Positions 26,785-36,564 of a DNA stretch of 64,000 nt are shown piece by piece. Position 1 is the first letter of the stretch; every line of letters starts with the position of its first letter. The stretch spans positions 3,968,001-4,032,000 of the forward strand of contig CP085323.1 of assembly GCA_022870745.1 (NCBI GenBank), written 5' to 3'. The DNA comes from Silvibacterium acidisoli (lineage in GTDB: Bacteria; Acidobacteriota; Terriglobia; Terriglobales; Acidobacteriaceae). The notes beneath the pieces were generated by a model that saw only the letters and a program-made list of their open reading frames with translations, had not been told where the DNA came from and did no database searches. A program made the position numbers and the translations under genes.

Positions 26785-27954
26785 GTGACCGCCAAGATGG
26801 AAAAACAGCAGGATGGCCGAATCAAGCGACTCGACGGCATACGTGGGTTGGCGATCGTGCTCGTATTTCTGATTCACGCCAGGATCAGCCGATTTGGCTG
26901 GGTCGGTGTGCCGATGTTCTTCGCTTTGTCCGGCTACCTCATTACAGGGATTCTGAGACGCGCGCGCGAGGACCGATCTTTCTGGGCGCCCTTTTACATC
27001 AAGCGCGCGACCCGTATCTTGCCGCCTCTACTTATCCTGTTTCTCATCGCCGCTCTCTTCTGTGATGTGGCCTGGCGGCAGGTGGGGTTGTATCTGGCTT
27101 TTTTTGCAGCCAATATTGCTGAGACCATCCATCGCGGGAAGACAGGCCCTCTTTCCGTACTGTGGTCGCTCGCTGTGGAAGAACAGTTTTACCTGCTCTG
27201 GCCATTTGCGATTCGCTACCTCTCACGCCGTGCGCTAATGATTTTTTTGACGGCTGCACTGCTACTCGAACCCTGCTTGCGCGGTTTCTTTACACCATAT
27301 TTTTCGACGATGTTTCCGATCTTCTACCTGACGCCCTTTCAACTTGATGGACTGGCTGCAGGCAGTCTTCTCGCTTTATTGCTTGAGAACTCCGCTACGA
27401 AGGTTGCGCTCAAGTACTGGTCAGGACGGAGCCTCGCGATCAGCCTATTGGCGCTGGTGATGCTCTCTTTCTATCCCGCTTTTGACCGGGATCAGAACAG
27501 CGTCATCTTCAACTCTTTTGGTTACACGATTGTCTACCTGGCTTCAGCAAGCCTGGTCGGATTTGTATTACTCAATCCTGAGAGCCGCCTCAGCAGTGTA
27601 TTCGGCTCACGCCCTGCGGTATTCCTCGGGGCTATCAGTTATGGATTCTATCTTTTTCATCTGGCCGGCATTACCTTCACAGACCAGATTGCACATGCTA
27701 TCCAATACCGGCATCTTCGCACTCTGTCCCCCCTGACATTCGCGGCAGTAACGATCTTCAGCTGGCTGTCTTTCCGTTTTTACGAGCAGCCCATCATCGC
27801 CTGGGGAAAGAATTTGGCTCTCCGGTCGAATCGCTCAGGATCTTCCTTTCGCCAGTCAGCGTCCGTGTCTTCCTCGGGGATCTCGTTATCCGCGAGTGGG
27901 CACGAAACAGAGATCAAATCGGCCGGTACCCTGCCTGAACAGGCAATGCTTTGA
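26785..27954 (+). CDS. acyltransferase family 3 (OafA/YrhL-like) membrane protein
   Basis: About 389 residues with around ten hydrophobic helices. Family motifs: RLDGIRGLAIVLV with a downstream His (FLIHARI) near the N-terminus, GVPMFFALSGYLI, and SLAVEEQFYLLWP. It should O-acylate a sugar of the EPS, probably with acetyl groups. There is no SGNH domain, unlike the second acyltransferase of this locus. The start is either GTG 26785 or ATG 26797; the AAGGA before them is too close to the first and somewhat far from the second, so the choice is open. Confidence 0.88.
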   Translation: MTAKMEKQQDGRIKRLDGIRGLAIVLVFLIHARISRFGWVGVPMFFALSGYLITGILRRAREDRSFWAPFYIKRATRILPPLLILFLIAALFCDVAWRQVGLYLAFFAANIAETIHRGKTGPLSVLWSLAVEEQFYLLWPFAIRYLSRRALMIFLTAALLLEPCLRGFFTPYFSTMFPIFYLTPFQLDGLAAGSLLALLLENSATKVALKYWSGRSLAISLLALVMLSFYPAFDRDQNSVIFNSFGYTIVYLASASLVGFVLLNPESRLSSVFGSRPAVFLGAISYGFYLFHLAGITFTDQIAHAIQYRHLRTLSPLTFAAVTIFSWLSFRFYEQPIIAWGKNLALRSNRSGSSFRQSASVSSSGISLSASGHETEIKSAGTLPEQAML

Positions 27955-27997
27955 TCGCTTCACCAACAAGACACCGATCCCACTGGAGGCTGTCCCA

Positions 27998-29185
27998 ATG
28001 AGAGTCGCAATCCTTCATTACTGGTTTTTGTTGCATGGCGGCGGAGAAAATGTAGTTGAGGCCTTACTGGAGATCTTCCCGGATGCTGACGTGTTTTGCC
28101 TTTTCGCGGATGAAGGTAGCTTGCCCAAGGATCTCGCTCCCAGCAAACTGCATCTCTCCGACCTGTCCAGAATTCCGTTCGCGAAAAGGGTCAACCGCGC
28201 GATTTTCCCCTTCTACTCGGCGGCGGTGGGCAGCTTCAATTTTCGCGGCTACGACCTGGTGATCTCATCTGACTCGGCACCGGTCAAGGATATCGTCACA
28301 CCCATAGATACAATTCACATCAGCTACTGCCACACGCCGGGCCGTTTCATATGGGACCTTGCTCCGAACTTCACAGCGGAGTTGCCCTGGTACCTGCGCA
28401 GCACCTTTGCGTATGTTGCCTCCCGCGCCCGCACCGCCGATTACGTGGCTGCCCAGCGTGTCACACACTTCGTTGCCAATTCTGAGTACGTGAGAAAGCG
28501 GATCGCTCACTACTACGGGAGAGATGCGGCTGTCGTCTATCCTCCGGTTGATACCTCGAAGGGATACATCTCCGAGGACACGGAGGATTACTATCTTTCG
28601 GTCGGCCGGCTTGTAGGCACAAAGCGGGTAGACATTCTTATTGAAGCCTTCAACAAGATGAAACGAACACTCTACGTCGTTGGTACGGGAAGAGAAGAGA
28701 AGAAACTGCGCGCCATGGCTGGTCCCACCATCAAGTTTTTGGGCCGCGTGTCCGACGAGGAGCTGTGGGATTATTACGCAAGGTGCCGCGCGTTTCTGTT
28801 TGCCGCCGATGAGGATTTCGGAATCGTTCCCGTAGAAGCGCAGGCCTTCGGCCGTCCGGTTATCGCATACGGACACGGAGGATCGCTGGAGACGGTACGC
28901 GTTGCAGATCGTCTCGGCCACTCCGATACGGGTGTCTTCTTCGATCGTCAGGACGCAGTCTCTGTGATCGAGGCGATTGACCGCTTCGAGGCGCGGGAGC
29001 ACACGTTCTCTCCTCTCGAAATTCAGAAACATGCGAGAACCTTCGACAAATCGATCTTCAAGAACAGAATCAGAGATGTGATCGATGCCTTCGTCACCGA
29101 CCCTGGCACCATCCCGGCGGTAACCAGCATCTCGGGGGGGCCGAGCCTTGCCGCTGTGCCCAGCATGATGAGGGTAGCGCGGTGA
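27998..29185 (+). CDS. family 4 glycosyltransferase, WbaZ-like (second of three)
   Basis: 395 residues from ATG 27998, which has CTGGAGG upstream; the longer frame to 27896 overlaps the acyltransferase gene. Motifs: LLHGGGENVVEAL (11-23), CHTPGRFIWD (111-120), VANSEYVRKRI (159-169), SVGRLVGTKR (201-210) and DEDFGIVPVEAQAFGRP (271-287). The CHTP and EDFGI motifs resemble WbaZ-type mannosyltransferases, so mannose transfer is possible but inferred. Its TGA overlaps the GTG of the ligase/polymerase gene by 4 nt. Confidence 0.88.
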   Translation: MRVAILHYWFLLHGGGENVVEALLEIFPDADVFCLFADEGSLPKDLAPSKLHLSDLSRIPFAKRVNRAIFPFYSAAVGSFNFRGYDLVISSDSAPVKDIVTPIDTIHISYCHTPGRFIWDLAPNFTAELPWYLRSTFAYVASRARTADYVAAQRVTHFVANSEYVRKRIAHYYGRDAAVVYPPVDTSKGYISEDTEDYYLSVGRLVGTKRVDILIEAFNKMKRTLYVVGTGREEKKLRAMAGPTIKFLGRVSDEELWDYYARCRAFLFAADEDFGIVPVEAQAFGRPVIAYGHGGSLETVRVADRLGHSDTGVFFDRQDAVSVIEAIDRFEAREHTFSPLEIQKHARTFDKSIFKNRIRDVIDAFVTDPGTIPAVTSISGGPSLAAVPSMMRVAR

Positions 29186-30489
29186 GGAGACGGGCTCCTG
29201 TCTATCTCAAGGTCATCACCTGGGTACTGCTCTTCCCCATGCTCTATTTCGGCGTGCGTGGAATGTTTTCGATTGATCGCGAGGCTTCCAACAACGCAGC
29301 CATCGACCCATCAAATGCCACCACCCCGGCGTCGGACACGATGCGTCTCCGCCTAGAACGGGCCGCAGCTTACGGCACATTCTTCGCGGCATTGGTATTC
29401 GCATTTCCGGCAGTGAGCCGACTCGCAAGGCGCAACTACATATTGTGGACATTGCCTGCGCTGGCGCTCGCTTCGACATTGTGGTCGCAGGACAGGGTGA
29501 AGACTGCGTCCATGGCTATTCTCGCCACCTGCCTGACCGCATTTTCGTTCTACCTCGTGGAGCGCTTCGAACCCGACGAGCTTATCGAATTACTGAATCT
29601 TGTTGGGATGATCCTTACGTTTTCGAGCTATCTTATCGTCGCCCTGATTCCTTCCGCGGGCATTCGCTTCATCGATGACTCGCGAGCCTGGCAGGGAATC
29701 TTCGTACATAAGAACTACCTCGGCGTTAGCATGGTGTTCTTCCTCGCGATCTCATACTACGCACGGCCACGGACGGCCATTACCCGCGCCCTGCGCGTCT
29801 TCTACCAGTTGTCGATGCTTGGTCTGGTCGTTATGTCGCAGTCGCGTACTTCGTGGATTGAACTCGCCCTGCTCTTCCTGTACCTCGGCTTCGAGCATCA
29901 GTACATACAGGTGGGGAAAAATGAAAGAGCGCTTCTGCTCGCCGCCGCCGCCGTGATCGCCGTATTGACGGTGTCTTCCCTTATCTACTATGCGTCTACT
30001 GTATCGGTGGCCCTGGGCAAGTCTGGCGATCTTACCGGGCGCACAGTAATCTTCCAGGCGCTGCTTCCCGAGATATGGAAGCGGCCTCTCGAGGGCTTTG
30101 GCTACCAGGCATTCTTTCTTGGAATGCATGGAGAATCGGCTCACATCGTAATGACCAGGGGCCTGAAAGATGTGAGCAACGCCGAGAACGGCGTGCTGCA
30201 GATGTGGCTTGAACTAGGGCTGCTCGGAACAGGCCTGATGCTTTTCATCATTTACAGGGCATGTCGATATGCGATGGCCAGCATGGCTCATCGTCCGTCC
30301 CGCTCCATTCGCCTGGCCTGCGCGATGGTGTTTCTTGCAATTCTCGGTACGATGAACGGCGCGAAATTCATGTTCCCGGACAGCATCGACTGGATGCTCT
30401 TTGTCGTGTCTTACGTTCAGTTAGCCGAACACGTTCGTCAGCCAAGCATGGCGCTGGCGCGTTCAAGGATGCTTGCATGGTCGTACTGA
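29182..30489 (+). CDS. O-antigen ligase / polymerase family (Wzy or WaaL-like) membrane protein
   Basis: 435 residues with about ten membrane helices and one large extracytoplasmic loop containing VHKNYLGVSMVFFL, where the conserved charged residues of this family lie. SQSRTSWIELALL and GRTVIFQALLPEIW match the Wzy_C signature. In a locus with Wzx and Wzc but no LPS core genes it most likely polymerises lipid-linked repeat units in the periplasm (Wzy role). GTG start coupled to the previous stop. Its last 13 bases overlap the flippase gene. Confidence 0.82.
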   Translation: MRRRAPVYLKVITWVLLFPMLYFGVRGMFSIDREASNNAAIDPSNATTPASDTMRLRLERAAAYGTFFAALVFAFPAVSRLARRNYILWTLPALALASTLWSQDRVKTASMAILATCLTAFSFYLVERFEPDELIELLNLVGMILTFSSYLIVALIPSAGIRFIDDSRAWQGIFVHKNYLGVSMVFFLAISYYARPRTAITRALRVFYQLSMLGLVVMSQSRTSWIELALLFLYLGFEHQYIQVGKNERALLLAAAAVIAVLTVSSLIYYASTVSVALGKSGDLTGRTVIFQALLPEIWKRPLEGFGYQAFFLGMHGESAHIVMTRGLKDVSNAENGVLQMWLELGLLGTGLMLFIIYRACRYAMASMAHRPSRSIRLACAMVFLAILGTMNGAKFMFPDSIDWMLFVVSYVQLAEHVRQPSMALARSRMLAWSY

Positions 30490-31742
30490 CGGAGGAGATT
30501 CGTAAGCTCCGCAGCAGCCGCATGACGAGTAACGCAGCCTGGATGATGCTGGGTCAAGGCGTTAGCGTCGTATTACAGGCAGTTTATTTCGCCATCCTGG
30601 CCAGGCTCCTGGGACCGGCAAACTACGGCGTGTACGCCGGCGCATTCGCCTTCACCAATATTGCTTCCCAGTACAGCACTTTGGGAGCAGGCACGGTATT
30701 CATGAGATATGTTGCCGGCCGACGCGCTGAGTTTGCTGTTTACTGGGGAAACATTGTCGTACTCACGCTGGTGATCGGCAGCCTGTTGGTCGTTGCACTA
30801 GGCGTTGCCGGCCATTACCTGTTGAATCCAGCCAGCGCATCCATCGTGGTGTTGGCAGCTATATCCAATTGCCTGTTCTTTCAGTTCTGCTCCGAGATGG
30901 GACGCGTCTTTCAGACCTTCGAGAAGATGCGCTTCACCGCCATGATCAATATGCTGACCAACTTCATGCGGACAGCAACCGCCGGGGCCATGATGTTCAC
31001 CCTGCATCGTGCGACGGCTTACCAGTGGGCGGTGGCTTCGACCGCCGTGTCCTTTGTCGCCGCATGCATTGCCATCGGTTGCATCACCTACTATTTCGGA
31101 CCTCCGCGGATTCTGCCCCTGATGTTTCCCAAGCATTCAGGGGAAGGACTTGGTTACGCTTTCGCCGGTTCAACCAGCAGCGCTTACAACGACCTCGACA
31201 AGGCCATGCTCAGCCACTACGGCATGAACCTCGCCAATGGCATTTACAGCCTTGCTTATCGTGTCATCGATGTCGCTACCATCCCGATATTGGCGATACG
31301 CGAGGCTGCAATGCCCCGGCTGTTTGAGCGTGGCAGGATGGGCACCGGCGCAATGGGTCAGTTATCGCGCGCTCTCCTCTCACGTGCTGTTCCTCTCGGA
31401 GCTGCATTGTCGCTGGGCGCGTTTCTGGTCGCGCCGATCCTGCCTCGTGTCGCTGGCCATAACTTCTCTGAAAGTGTTCTCGCACTGCGTTGGCTGGCGA
31501 TCATTCCTTTGTTCCGAAGCATTCATCAGATGGCAGGCAGCGCTTTGACGGGTTTCGGAATGCAGCGCTATCGCACCACCTCCCAGCTCATCGCGGCCGC
31601 TCTCAACTTCATCCTTAACCTCTACCTGATTCCAAGGCATGGATGGCTGGGCGCGGCATGGTCGAGCATCGCGACAGACGGCATGCTCGGCGCATTGAAT
31701 CTTGCTCTATTGCGAAGGGTGCAACTACGTGCAGCCCGGTGA
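30477..31742 (+). CDS. Wzx-type polysaccharide flippase
   Basis: 421 residues from ATG 30477 with AAGGA 7 nt upstream. The earlier frame from 30261 is a shadow inside the ligase gene. About twelve to fourteen membrane helices, with the family start WMMLGQGVSVVLQAVYFAIL, then ARLLGPANYGVYAGAFA. It should flip the undecaprenyl-linked repeat unit across the inner membrane for the Wzy-like protein next door. Confidence 0.9.
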   Translation: MVVLTEEIRKLRSSRMTSNAAWMMLGQGVSVVLQAVYFAILARLLGPANYGVYAGAFAFTNIASQYSTLGAGTVFMRYVAGRRAEFAVYWGNIVVLTLVIGSLLVVALGVAGHYLLNPASASIVVLAAISNCLFFQFCSEMGRVFQTFEKMRFTAMINMLTNFMRTATAGAMMFTLHRATAYQWAVASTAVSFVAACIAIGCITYYFGPPRILPLMFPKHSGEGLGYAFAGSTSSAYNDLDKAMLSHYGMNLANGIYSLAYRVIDVATIPILAIREAAMPRLFERGRMGTGAMGQLSRALLSRAVPLGAALSLGAFLVAPILPRVAGHNFSESVLALRWLAIIPLFRSIHQMAGSALTGFGMQRYRTTSQLIAAALNFILNLYLIPRHGWLGAAWSSIATDGMLGALNLALLRRVQLRAAR

Positions 31743-31746
31743 CTCC

Positions 31747-32955
31747 ATGAGTGCCCAGCGACAAACTTCCGATCCGCTTGTCTCGACGCGCCCCGGCAAC
31801 GCCGCTCGCTCAGAGGCCGCGAAGACCGTCCTCATTTACAGGGATGAACTGCTACCGACCTCCGAGACTTTCATTCAGACACAGGCTGCGGGCCTGCAGC
31901 GATATCGCGCACGCTATGTCGGTGTCGTCCGCTCCAGCCCCTCCCTGCCAAATCTGGAAGATGCAGTTCTGGCAATCCCGCCGGCACACCCATCGTTCAA
32001 GACGCTTCGCATCGGCTTCTATTACAAGACCGGCTTTGCGCCGCGCTTCTATCGCGAGATCGCCGCATCCGGCCCTTCTCTCATTCATGCGCATTTTGCA
32101 GCCAGCGGGCAAAATGCCCTGCGGCTGGCGCGGCGGCTGGGGGTGCCGTTGATCGTCACCCTTCACGGATATGACGTAACCGTGGCGCGTGACTATCGAG
32201 CGTTTCTGGGCCAGCTGTGGAAAGACGCTTCCGCCTTTATCTGCGTTTCGGACGCCATCCGGCAGAAGGCTCTGGAGGTGGGTTTCCCCGAAGACAAACT
32301 ACGTGTTCTCTACAACGGTATTTCTCTTGTGCCTTCTCCACCAACCTACAAAGAACCAGGCATGATCCTGTTCGTAGGCCGGCTCGTAGAAAAAAAAGGT
32401 TGCAGCTACCTGCTGCGTGCCATGCGAGCTGTCGCAGAGAAGTGTCCCGAAGCGCGATTGATACTGATTGGCGATGGCCCGCTTCTGGCCGAGTTGAAGA
32501 AGGAAGCGAACGAACTGCGAGTCCCTTGCGACTTTCTGGGCAGCCAACCCAAACACATTGTACGTAGATACCAGGAGCGTGCCAGCATTGCATGCGTGCC
32601 GAGCGTCACCGCCAGCAACGGAGATTCTGAAGGCCTGCCCACAGTCGTGCTGGAGGCGATGAGGGTCGGGGCCATGGTGGTGGCAACAAACCATAGCGGT
32701 ATCCCCGAAGCGGTCGTCGATCGATCTACTGGACTGCTCGTTCCTGAAAAATCTTCGGATGCCCTGGCAGAAGCTCTGATTGAAGCGATCCAGAATGAGG
32801 ATCTGCGCAAACATTGTGTCCGGCAGAGCTTGGTGTCTCTGGAAGCAAGATTCGATGCTGTAAAACAGGCTGCATTGTTGGAACAGATTTATGACGAAGT
32901 GATCCATGCGCATCGGTCTGACCTTAGCAGGCGGGGGGCGCTGCGCACCGGCTGA
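31747..32955 (+). CDS. family 4 glycosyltransferase (third of three)
   Basis: 402 residues from ATG 31747, 4 nt after the flippase stop; the open frame upstream to 31702 lies inside the flippase gene. Motifs: HAHFAASGQNALRLA (115-129), VTLHGYDV (137-144), FICVSDAIRQKAL (165-177), FVGRLVEKKG (209-218), IGDGPLL (241-247) and NGDSEGLPTVVLEAM (291-305). Typical retaining GT-B enzyme acting on the cytoplasmic EPS intermediate; donor unknown. Confidence 0.9.
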   Translation: MSAQRQTSDPLVSTRPGNAARSEAAKTVLIYRDELLPTSETFIQTQAAGLQRYRARYVGVVRSSPSLPNLEDAVLAIPPAHPSFKTLRIGFYYKTGFAPRFYREIAASGPSLIHAHFAASGQNALRLARRLGVPLIVTLHGYDVTVARDYRAFLGQLWKDASAFICVSDAIRQKALEVGFPEDKLRVLYNGISLVPSPPTYKEPGMILFVGRLVEKKGCSYLLRAMRAVAEKCPEARLILIGDGPLLAELKKEANELRVPCDFLGSQPKHIVRRYQERASIACVPSVTASNGDSEGLPTVVLEAMRVGAMVVATNHSGIPEAVVDRSTGLLVPEKSSDALAEALIEAIQNEDLRKHCVRQSLVSLEARFDAVKQAALLEQIYDEVIHAHRSDLSRRGALRTG

Positions 32956-33034
32956 TGGAAGCTCTTCTTTCCCAGGTGGTAGTTCGGGCTGAAACTCATT
33001 GCGGAGCAATTTCTTGAAAGCGAGTTCTCATACC

Positions 33035-35035
33035 ATGGCCATTGCTCAGGAAGTCGAGCAGATAAGCGTCGCAGTCGCGGCACAAAAGACGAGCAGGGAG
33101 ACACTTCCTCCCGGCGTTCCATCTCGCCCCGGCAGGCCAGCCTACCGAAAGGATATCGATGGCCTCAGGGCAGTTGCCGTACTGAGCGTCATGGCCTTTC
33201 ACATGGGGCTGTCAGGGTGTCTTGGCGGATTCGTCGGAGTGGACGTCTTTTTTGTTATCTCCGGGTATCTCATCAGCGCAATCATCGTTTCCGATCTGTC
33301 GAGCGGGCGCTTCTCCATAGCCGCGTTTTATGAGCGCCGCATCCGCCGCATCTTCCCGGCTCTCTTTGCAATGCTGATGCTGTTCTCCGCATGCACGCTC
33401 TTCACCTTCTTTCGTGTGGAGATGGTGGAGTATGCGAAGTCTCTGCTTGCAGCCGCCACCTCTGTCTCGAATTTCTTCTTCTGGCAGCACTCCGGCTATT
33501 TCGATTCTCCGAATTCCTATCCGCTCCTGCATACCTGGTCGCTCGCCGTGGAAGAGCAGTTTTATCTCTGCTTCCCACTACTCCTGCTGCTCATAGATAA
33601 GGTGTTTCCGGGTCGCATGCGGGCGACAATAATCGCTCTCTCGGTGTTGTCCTTTGCTTCCAGCGTTGTGTTCGTCTCTTTAAACCCTGTTACGGCCTTC
33701 TACATGCCATACACGCGGGCGTGGGAACTTCTGCTTGGCACGCTGCTTGCGACAGGCAACTTTCCCAGACTGCGTGCAGCCTGGCAGCGCAACCTGGCTT
33801 CGTTCACAGGACTCGCTTGCATTCTTACTGCCTGCCTGGTTTACCGTCCCACAACTCCATTCCCAGGCTGGAGCGCTCTCCTTCCATGTATCGGCTCGGT
33901 GCTGGTCATCCAGGCCGGGCAGGACGGCGATTCGCTCGTTTCGAGATGCCTGTCCTGGAGGCCGCTGGTTTTCATCGGACTCATCTCCTATTCGCTTTAT
34001 CTGTGGCACTGGCCCATCATCCTTCTGCACAAATCCGGCATTCTCCTTCCAATGACTGCCATGCCTCCTAAGCTGGTAAGTCGAATCGAGCCCAGGCACT
34101 TCGATGACATTATTGAGGTCTCGTTGTCGCTGCTCGCTGCCGTACTTTCGTGGAAGTTCATTGAGCAGCCATTCCGCGTCGGACGGTTGCGCTGGTCTGG
34201 GAAGCGGCTCTTCGCCTTTGCCGCGGCCGTGGTGATCCTCTGTGTCGCGTTCTCGGCGTCCGCCATCTACACAGGAGGGTTTCCGGGACGCATGCCGGCT
34301 GCAGCGGAGCGCATCGCTTCCTATCATTCTCCGCAGGAGCCCTTTCGTCGCGGGAGTTGCTTCATCACTCCCGAATACAGCATGAAAGATTACGACTACC
34401 AGAAGTGCCTCCACCTGGATCCGGAAAAGAAGAATTACCTGCTGGTTGGCGACAGTCACTCTGCGGCATTGTGGCCTGGGCTTTCCCAGGGGCTGGTATC
34501 GGCAAACGTCATGCAGGCCAGCGTCGCCGCATGCAGGCCTTTCGTGAGTCCGCAGGGCACCGCCGATTGCCGCACTATGACCAGCTACATCTTCCAGACC
34601 TTCATTCCGCAGCATCCGGTTGACGGAATTTATCTGCACAACAGGTGGGAATCGCAGGACATTCCTGGACTGACGGAAACCATCCTCTGGGCGAAGCAGA
34701 ATCACATTCCTGTCGTGCTGTTCGGACCCGTTCCCGAGTATGACGCGCCGTTGTCGCGCCTGCTCGCCTACTCGATCGCTTGGAAAGATCCCAGCTATCC
34801 TGCCGAACATCGAATTTCCGAACCTGAAATCATGGACGCGAAACTGCAGGCACTCGCAACAAAGCTGAACGTGCACTATATCTCGCTTTATAAAGCGTTA
34901 TGCGGCAAGGAGCATTGCGTGGAGTATGTTGATGCTTCGCATCAGACTCCGATCATGGGTGATTCAAACCACTTCACCGAGAGCGGTTCGGTGTATGCAG
35001 TTCGCCGAGTCATGGGACTCGGTGAGCTTCCGTAA
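33035..35035 (+). CDS. acyltransferase family 3 protein with C-terminal SGNH domain
   Basis: 666 residues from ATG 33035 (TTG 32999 gives 12 more residues). The N-terminal half is an OafA-like membrane acyltransferase: YRKDIDGLRAVAVLSVMAFH, GGFVGVDVFFVISGYLI, YERRIRRIFPAL, HTWSLAVEEQFYL. The C-terminal half, from about 420, is an extracytoplasmic SGNH hydrolase-like domain with GDSH (472-475) and a catalytic DSNH pair (D643, H646). This two-part design is known for O-acetylation of cell-surface sugars, where the SGNH half hands the acyl group to the acceptor. It probably decorates the EPS made by this locus. Confidence 0.9.
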   Translation: MAIAQEVEQISVAVAAQKTSRETLPPGVPSRPGRPAYRKDIDGLRAVAVLSVMAFHMGLSGCLGGFVGVDVFFVISGYLISAIIVSDLSSGRFSIAAFYERRIRRIFPALFAMLMLFSACTLFTFFRVEMVEYAKSLLAAATSVSNFFFWQHSGYFDSPNSYPLLHTWSLAVEEQFYLCFPLLLLLIDKVFPGRMRATIIALSVLSFASSVVFVSLNPVTAFYMPYTRAWELLLGTLLATGNFPRLRAAWQRNLASFTGLACILTACLVYRPTTPFPGWSALLPCIGSVLVIQAGQDGDSLVSRCLSWRPLVFIGLISYSLYLWHWPIILLHKSGILLPMTAMPPKLVSRIEPRHFDDIIEVSLSLLAAVLSWKFIEQPFRVGRLRWSGKRLFAFAAAVVILCVAFSASAIYTGGFPGRMPAAAERIASYHSPQEPFRRGSCFITPEYSMKDYDYQKCLHLDPEKKNYLLVGDSHSAALWPGLSQGLVSANVMQASVAACRPFVSPQGTADCRTMTSYIFQTFIPQHPVDGIYLHNRWESQDIPGLTETILWAKQNHIPVVLFGPVPEYDAPLSRLLAYSIAWKDPSYPAEHRISEPEIMDAKLQALATKLNVHYISLYKALCGKEHCVEYVDASHQTPIMGDSNHFTESGSVYAVRRVMGLGELP

Positions 35036-35095
35036 CGGAGACCAACGGGTTTAGCTCTGTCTTGGGAAAGCGTCAAGGACAGATGGGGAGGTCAA

Positions 35096-36532
35096 GTGCA
35101 GAGATTCATCATGGGGAAAGTTGCGGTGGCTGTTGCAATCCTGCTGGCCAGCGGTGTCGCATCGGCTCAGAACGATGGAGGCAAAGACTCTGTCGTAGCC
35201 GATGTGAAGGTATCGGTCAGTCCTGGACCAGCATTGCCAGCAAACTTTCTCGGGCTATCCCATGAATGGCCGACGGTGCGCAGCATCATGGGTTATTCGG
35301 GCATCGGAGTGAATACGGTTTACAGGCAACTCATTGCCAACCTGACCGCCTACGGCAACGATCCGATTTTCATTCGTATCGGCGGCAACAGCGCGGATAC
35401 GACCGGCGTACCTGGCGGCGATCGCGTGAAACCGCTGGAAGAGTTCTGGCTGGCAACGCACTCGCCTATCACCCTCGATCTCAACTTCGGGTCGAACGAT
35501 CTGGAACTGGCCAAGAAGCAGATTCAGTTCTACCTGAGCCAGATGCCTCCTGGTTCCATCAAGGCCTTCGAGATCGGCAATGAGGCTGACGCCTATCCAA
35601 AGAGGAAGATGCGTGCCGCGGTCTATCAGGCAAGCGATTACGTCTCCGAATTCGACCAATGGAAGACGGCGATCCTGCCCATGCTGCCAGCCGGGGTCAA
35701 ATTAGTCGGGCCTTCGTGGTCAACGACAACTCCAGTGCTTGTTGATCAGTTTCTTCCGAAGGAAGCATCGGCCCTCAGTATTTTCAGCGTTCATTACTAC
35801 GCGGGGAATCCTTACTCTCATCCGCCGCCGGACTACCTGCTCAAACCAGGTGCGGCAACCAATGGGCCGACGCAATTCCAACATGCAATCCAGGCCGCTC
35901 ACGATCACGGCGTTTTGTTTCGGGTCAACGAATTCGGTTCTTTCTTCGGAGCTGGCGCTCACGGGTTGAGCGATGCTTTCTCCGCCGCTCTATGGTCGAT
36001 CGACAGCATGTTTGAGTATTGGAAAGCCGGAGCCGACGGTATTGACTGGGAAGCCGATGGAGTCGGGTTCTGCTCACCATTCATCACCGAACGAACCCCG
36101 GCACAGCCTCCGTATACCTACACTCTGCAGAGCGCAAGGCCTTACTACTACGGATTACTGTTCTTCCAGGCATCCAGTCCGAAGGGCTCAAGGCTTATGC
36201 CGGTGGAAGTGAAGACCTCTGCCAATGTGAAGGTGTGGGCTACGTCTGACAATTCGCATACGGTCCGCGTAGCGATCATCAATAAAGATGAGTCGGCACG
36301 AGGGCACATTCACATTCACCTGGCAGGATACAAACAGGCCACGGTGACACGCCTCGTAGCGCCATCGTTCGATGCAATGAATGGTGTGTTGTTTGCGGGG
36401 CAGACGCTGGACGGCAGCGAAGACGGAAAGCTGGTTGGACCCAGGCAGTCTGAAACTCTGGTTGGCCATGACGGGGAGTTCGATTTGACCACCGGGGTGA
36501 CGAGCGCAGCGCTCGTCACCTTCTCCCGGTGA
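35096..36532 (+). CDS. secreted GH79-like glycoside hydrolase
   Basis: 478 residues. The GTG start is supported by GGGGAGG five bases upstream and opens a signal peptide (MGKVAVAVAILLASGVAS, then AQ). The catalytic (beta/alpha)8 domain has IRIGGNSADTT and two candidate catalytic glutamates: acid/base E163 in EIGNEAD and nucleophile E279 in RVNEFGSFFGAG, as in clan GH-A family 79 (beta-glucuronidase/heparanase-like). A beta-sandwich-like C-terminal region (about 370-478) follows. It lies at the end of the EPS operon, so trimming or release of a uronic-acid-containing polysaccharide is a reasonable guess. Tail to tail with a paralog at 36565-39348. Confidence 0.82.
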   Translation: MQRFIMGKVAVAVAILLASGVASAQNDGGKDSVVADVKVSVSPGPALPANFLGLSHEWPTVRSIMGYSGIGVNTVYRQLIANLTAYGNDPIFIRIGGNSADTTGVPGGDRVKPLEEFWLATHSPITLDLNFGSNDLELAKKQIQFYLSQMPPGSIKAFEIGNEADAYPKRKMRAAVYQASDYVSEFDQWKTAILPMLPAGVKLVGPSWSTTTPVLVDQFLPKEASALSIFSVHYYAGNPYSHPPPDYLLKPGAATNGPTQFQHAIQAAHDHGVLFRVNEFGSFFGAGAHGLSDAFSAALWSIDSMFEYWKAGADGIDWEADGVGFCSPFITERTPAQPPYTYTLQSARPYYYGLLFFQASSPKGSRLMPVEVKTSANVKVWATSDNSHTVRVAIINKDESARGHIHIHLAGYKQATVTRLVAPSFDAMNGVLFAGQTLDGSEDGKLVGPRQSETLVGHDGEFDLTTGVTSAALVTFSR

Positions 36533-36564
36533 TATTGGTTAGGGCCCGGTCTTCAGAGCTACGA

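Noticed and set aside
33680-34876. 398-residue minus-strand frame
   Set aside because: It is antisense to the acyltransferase/SGNH gene, which has clear motifs; the product is rich in Arg and Cys as expected for a shadow.
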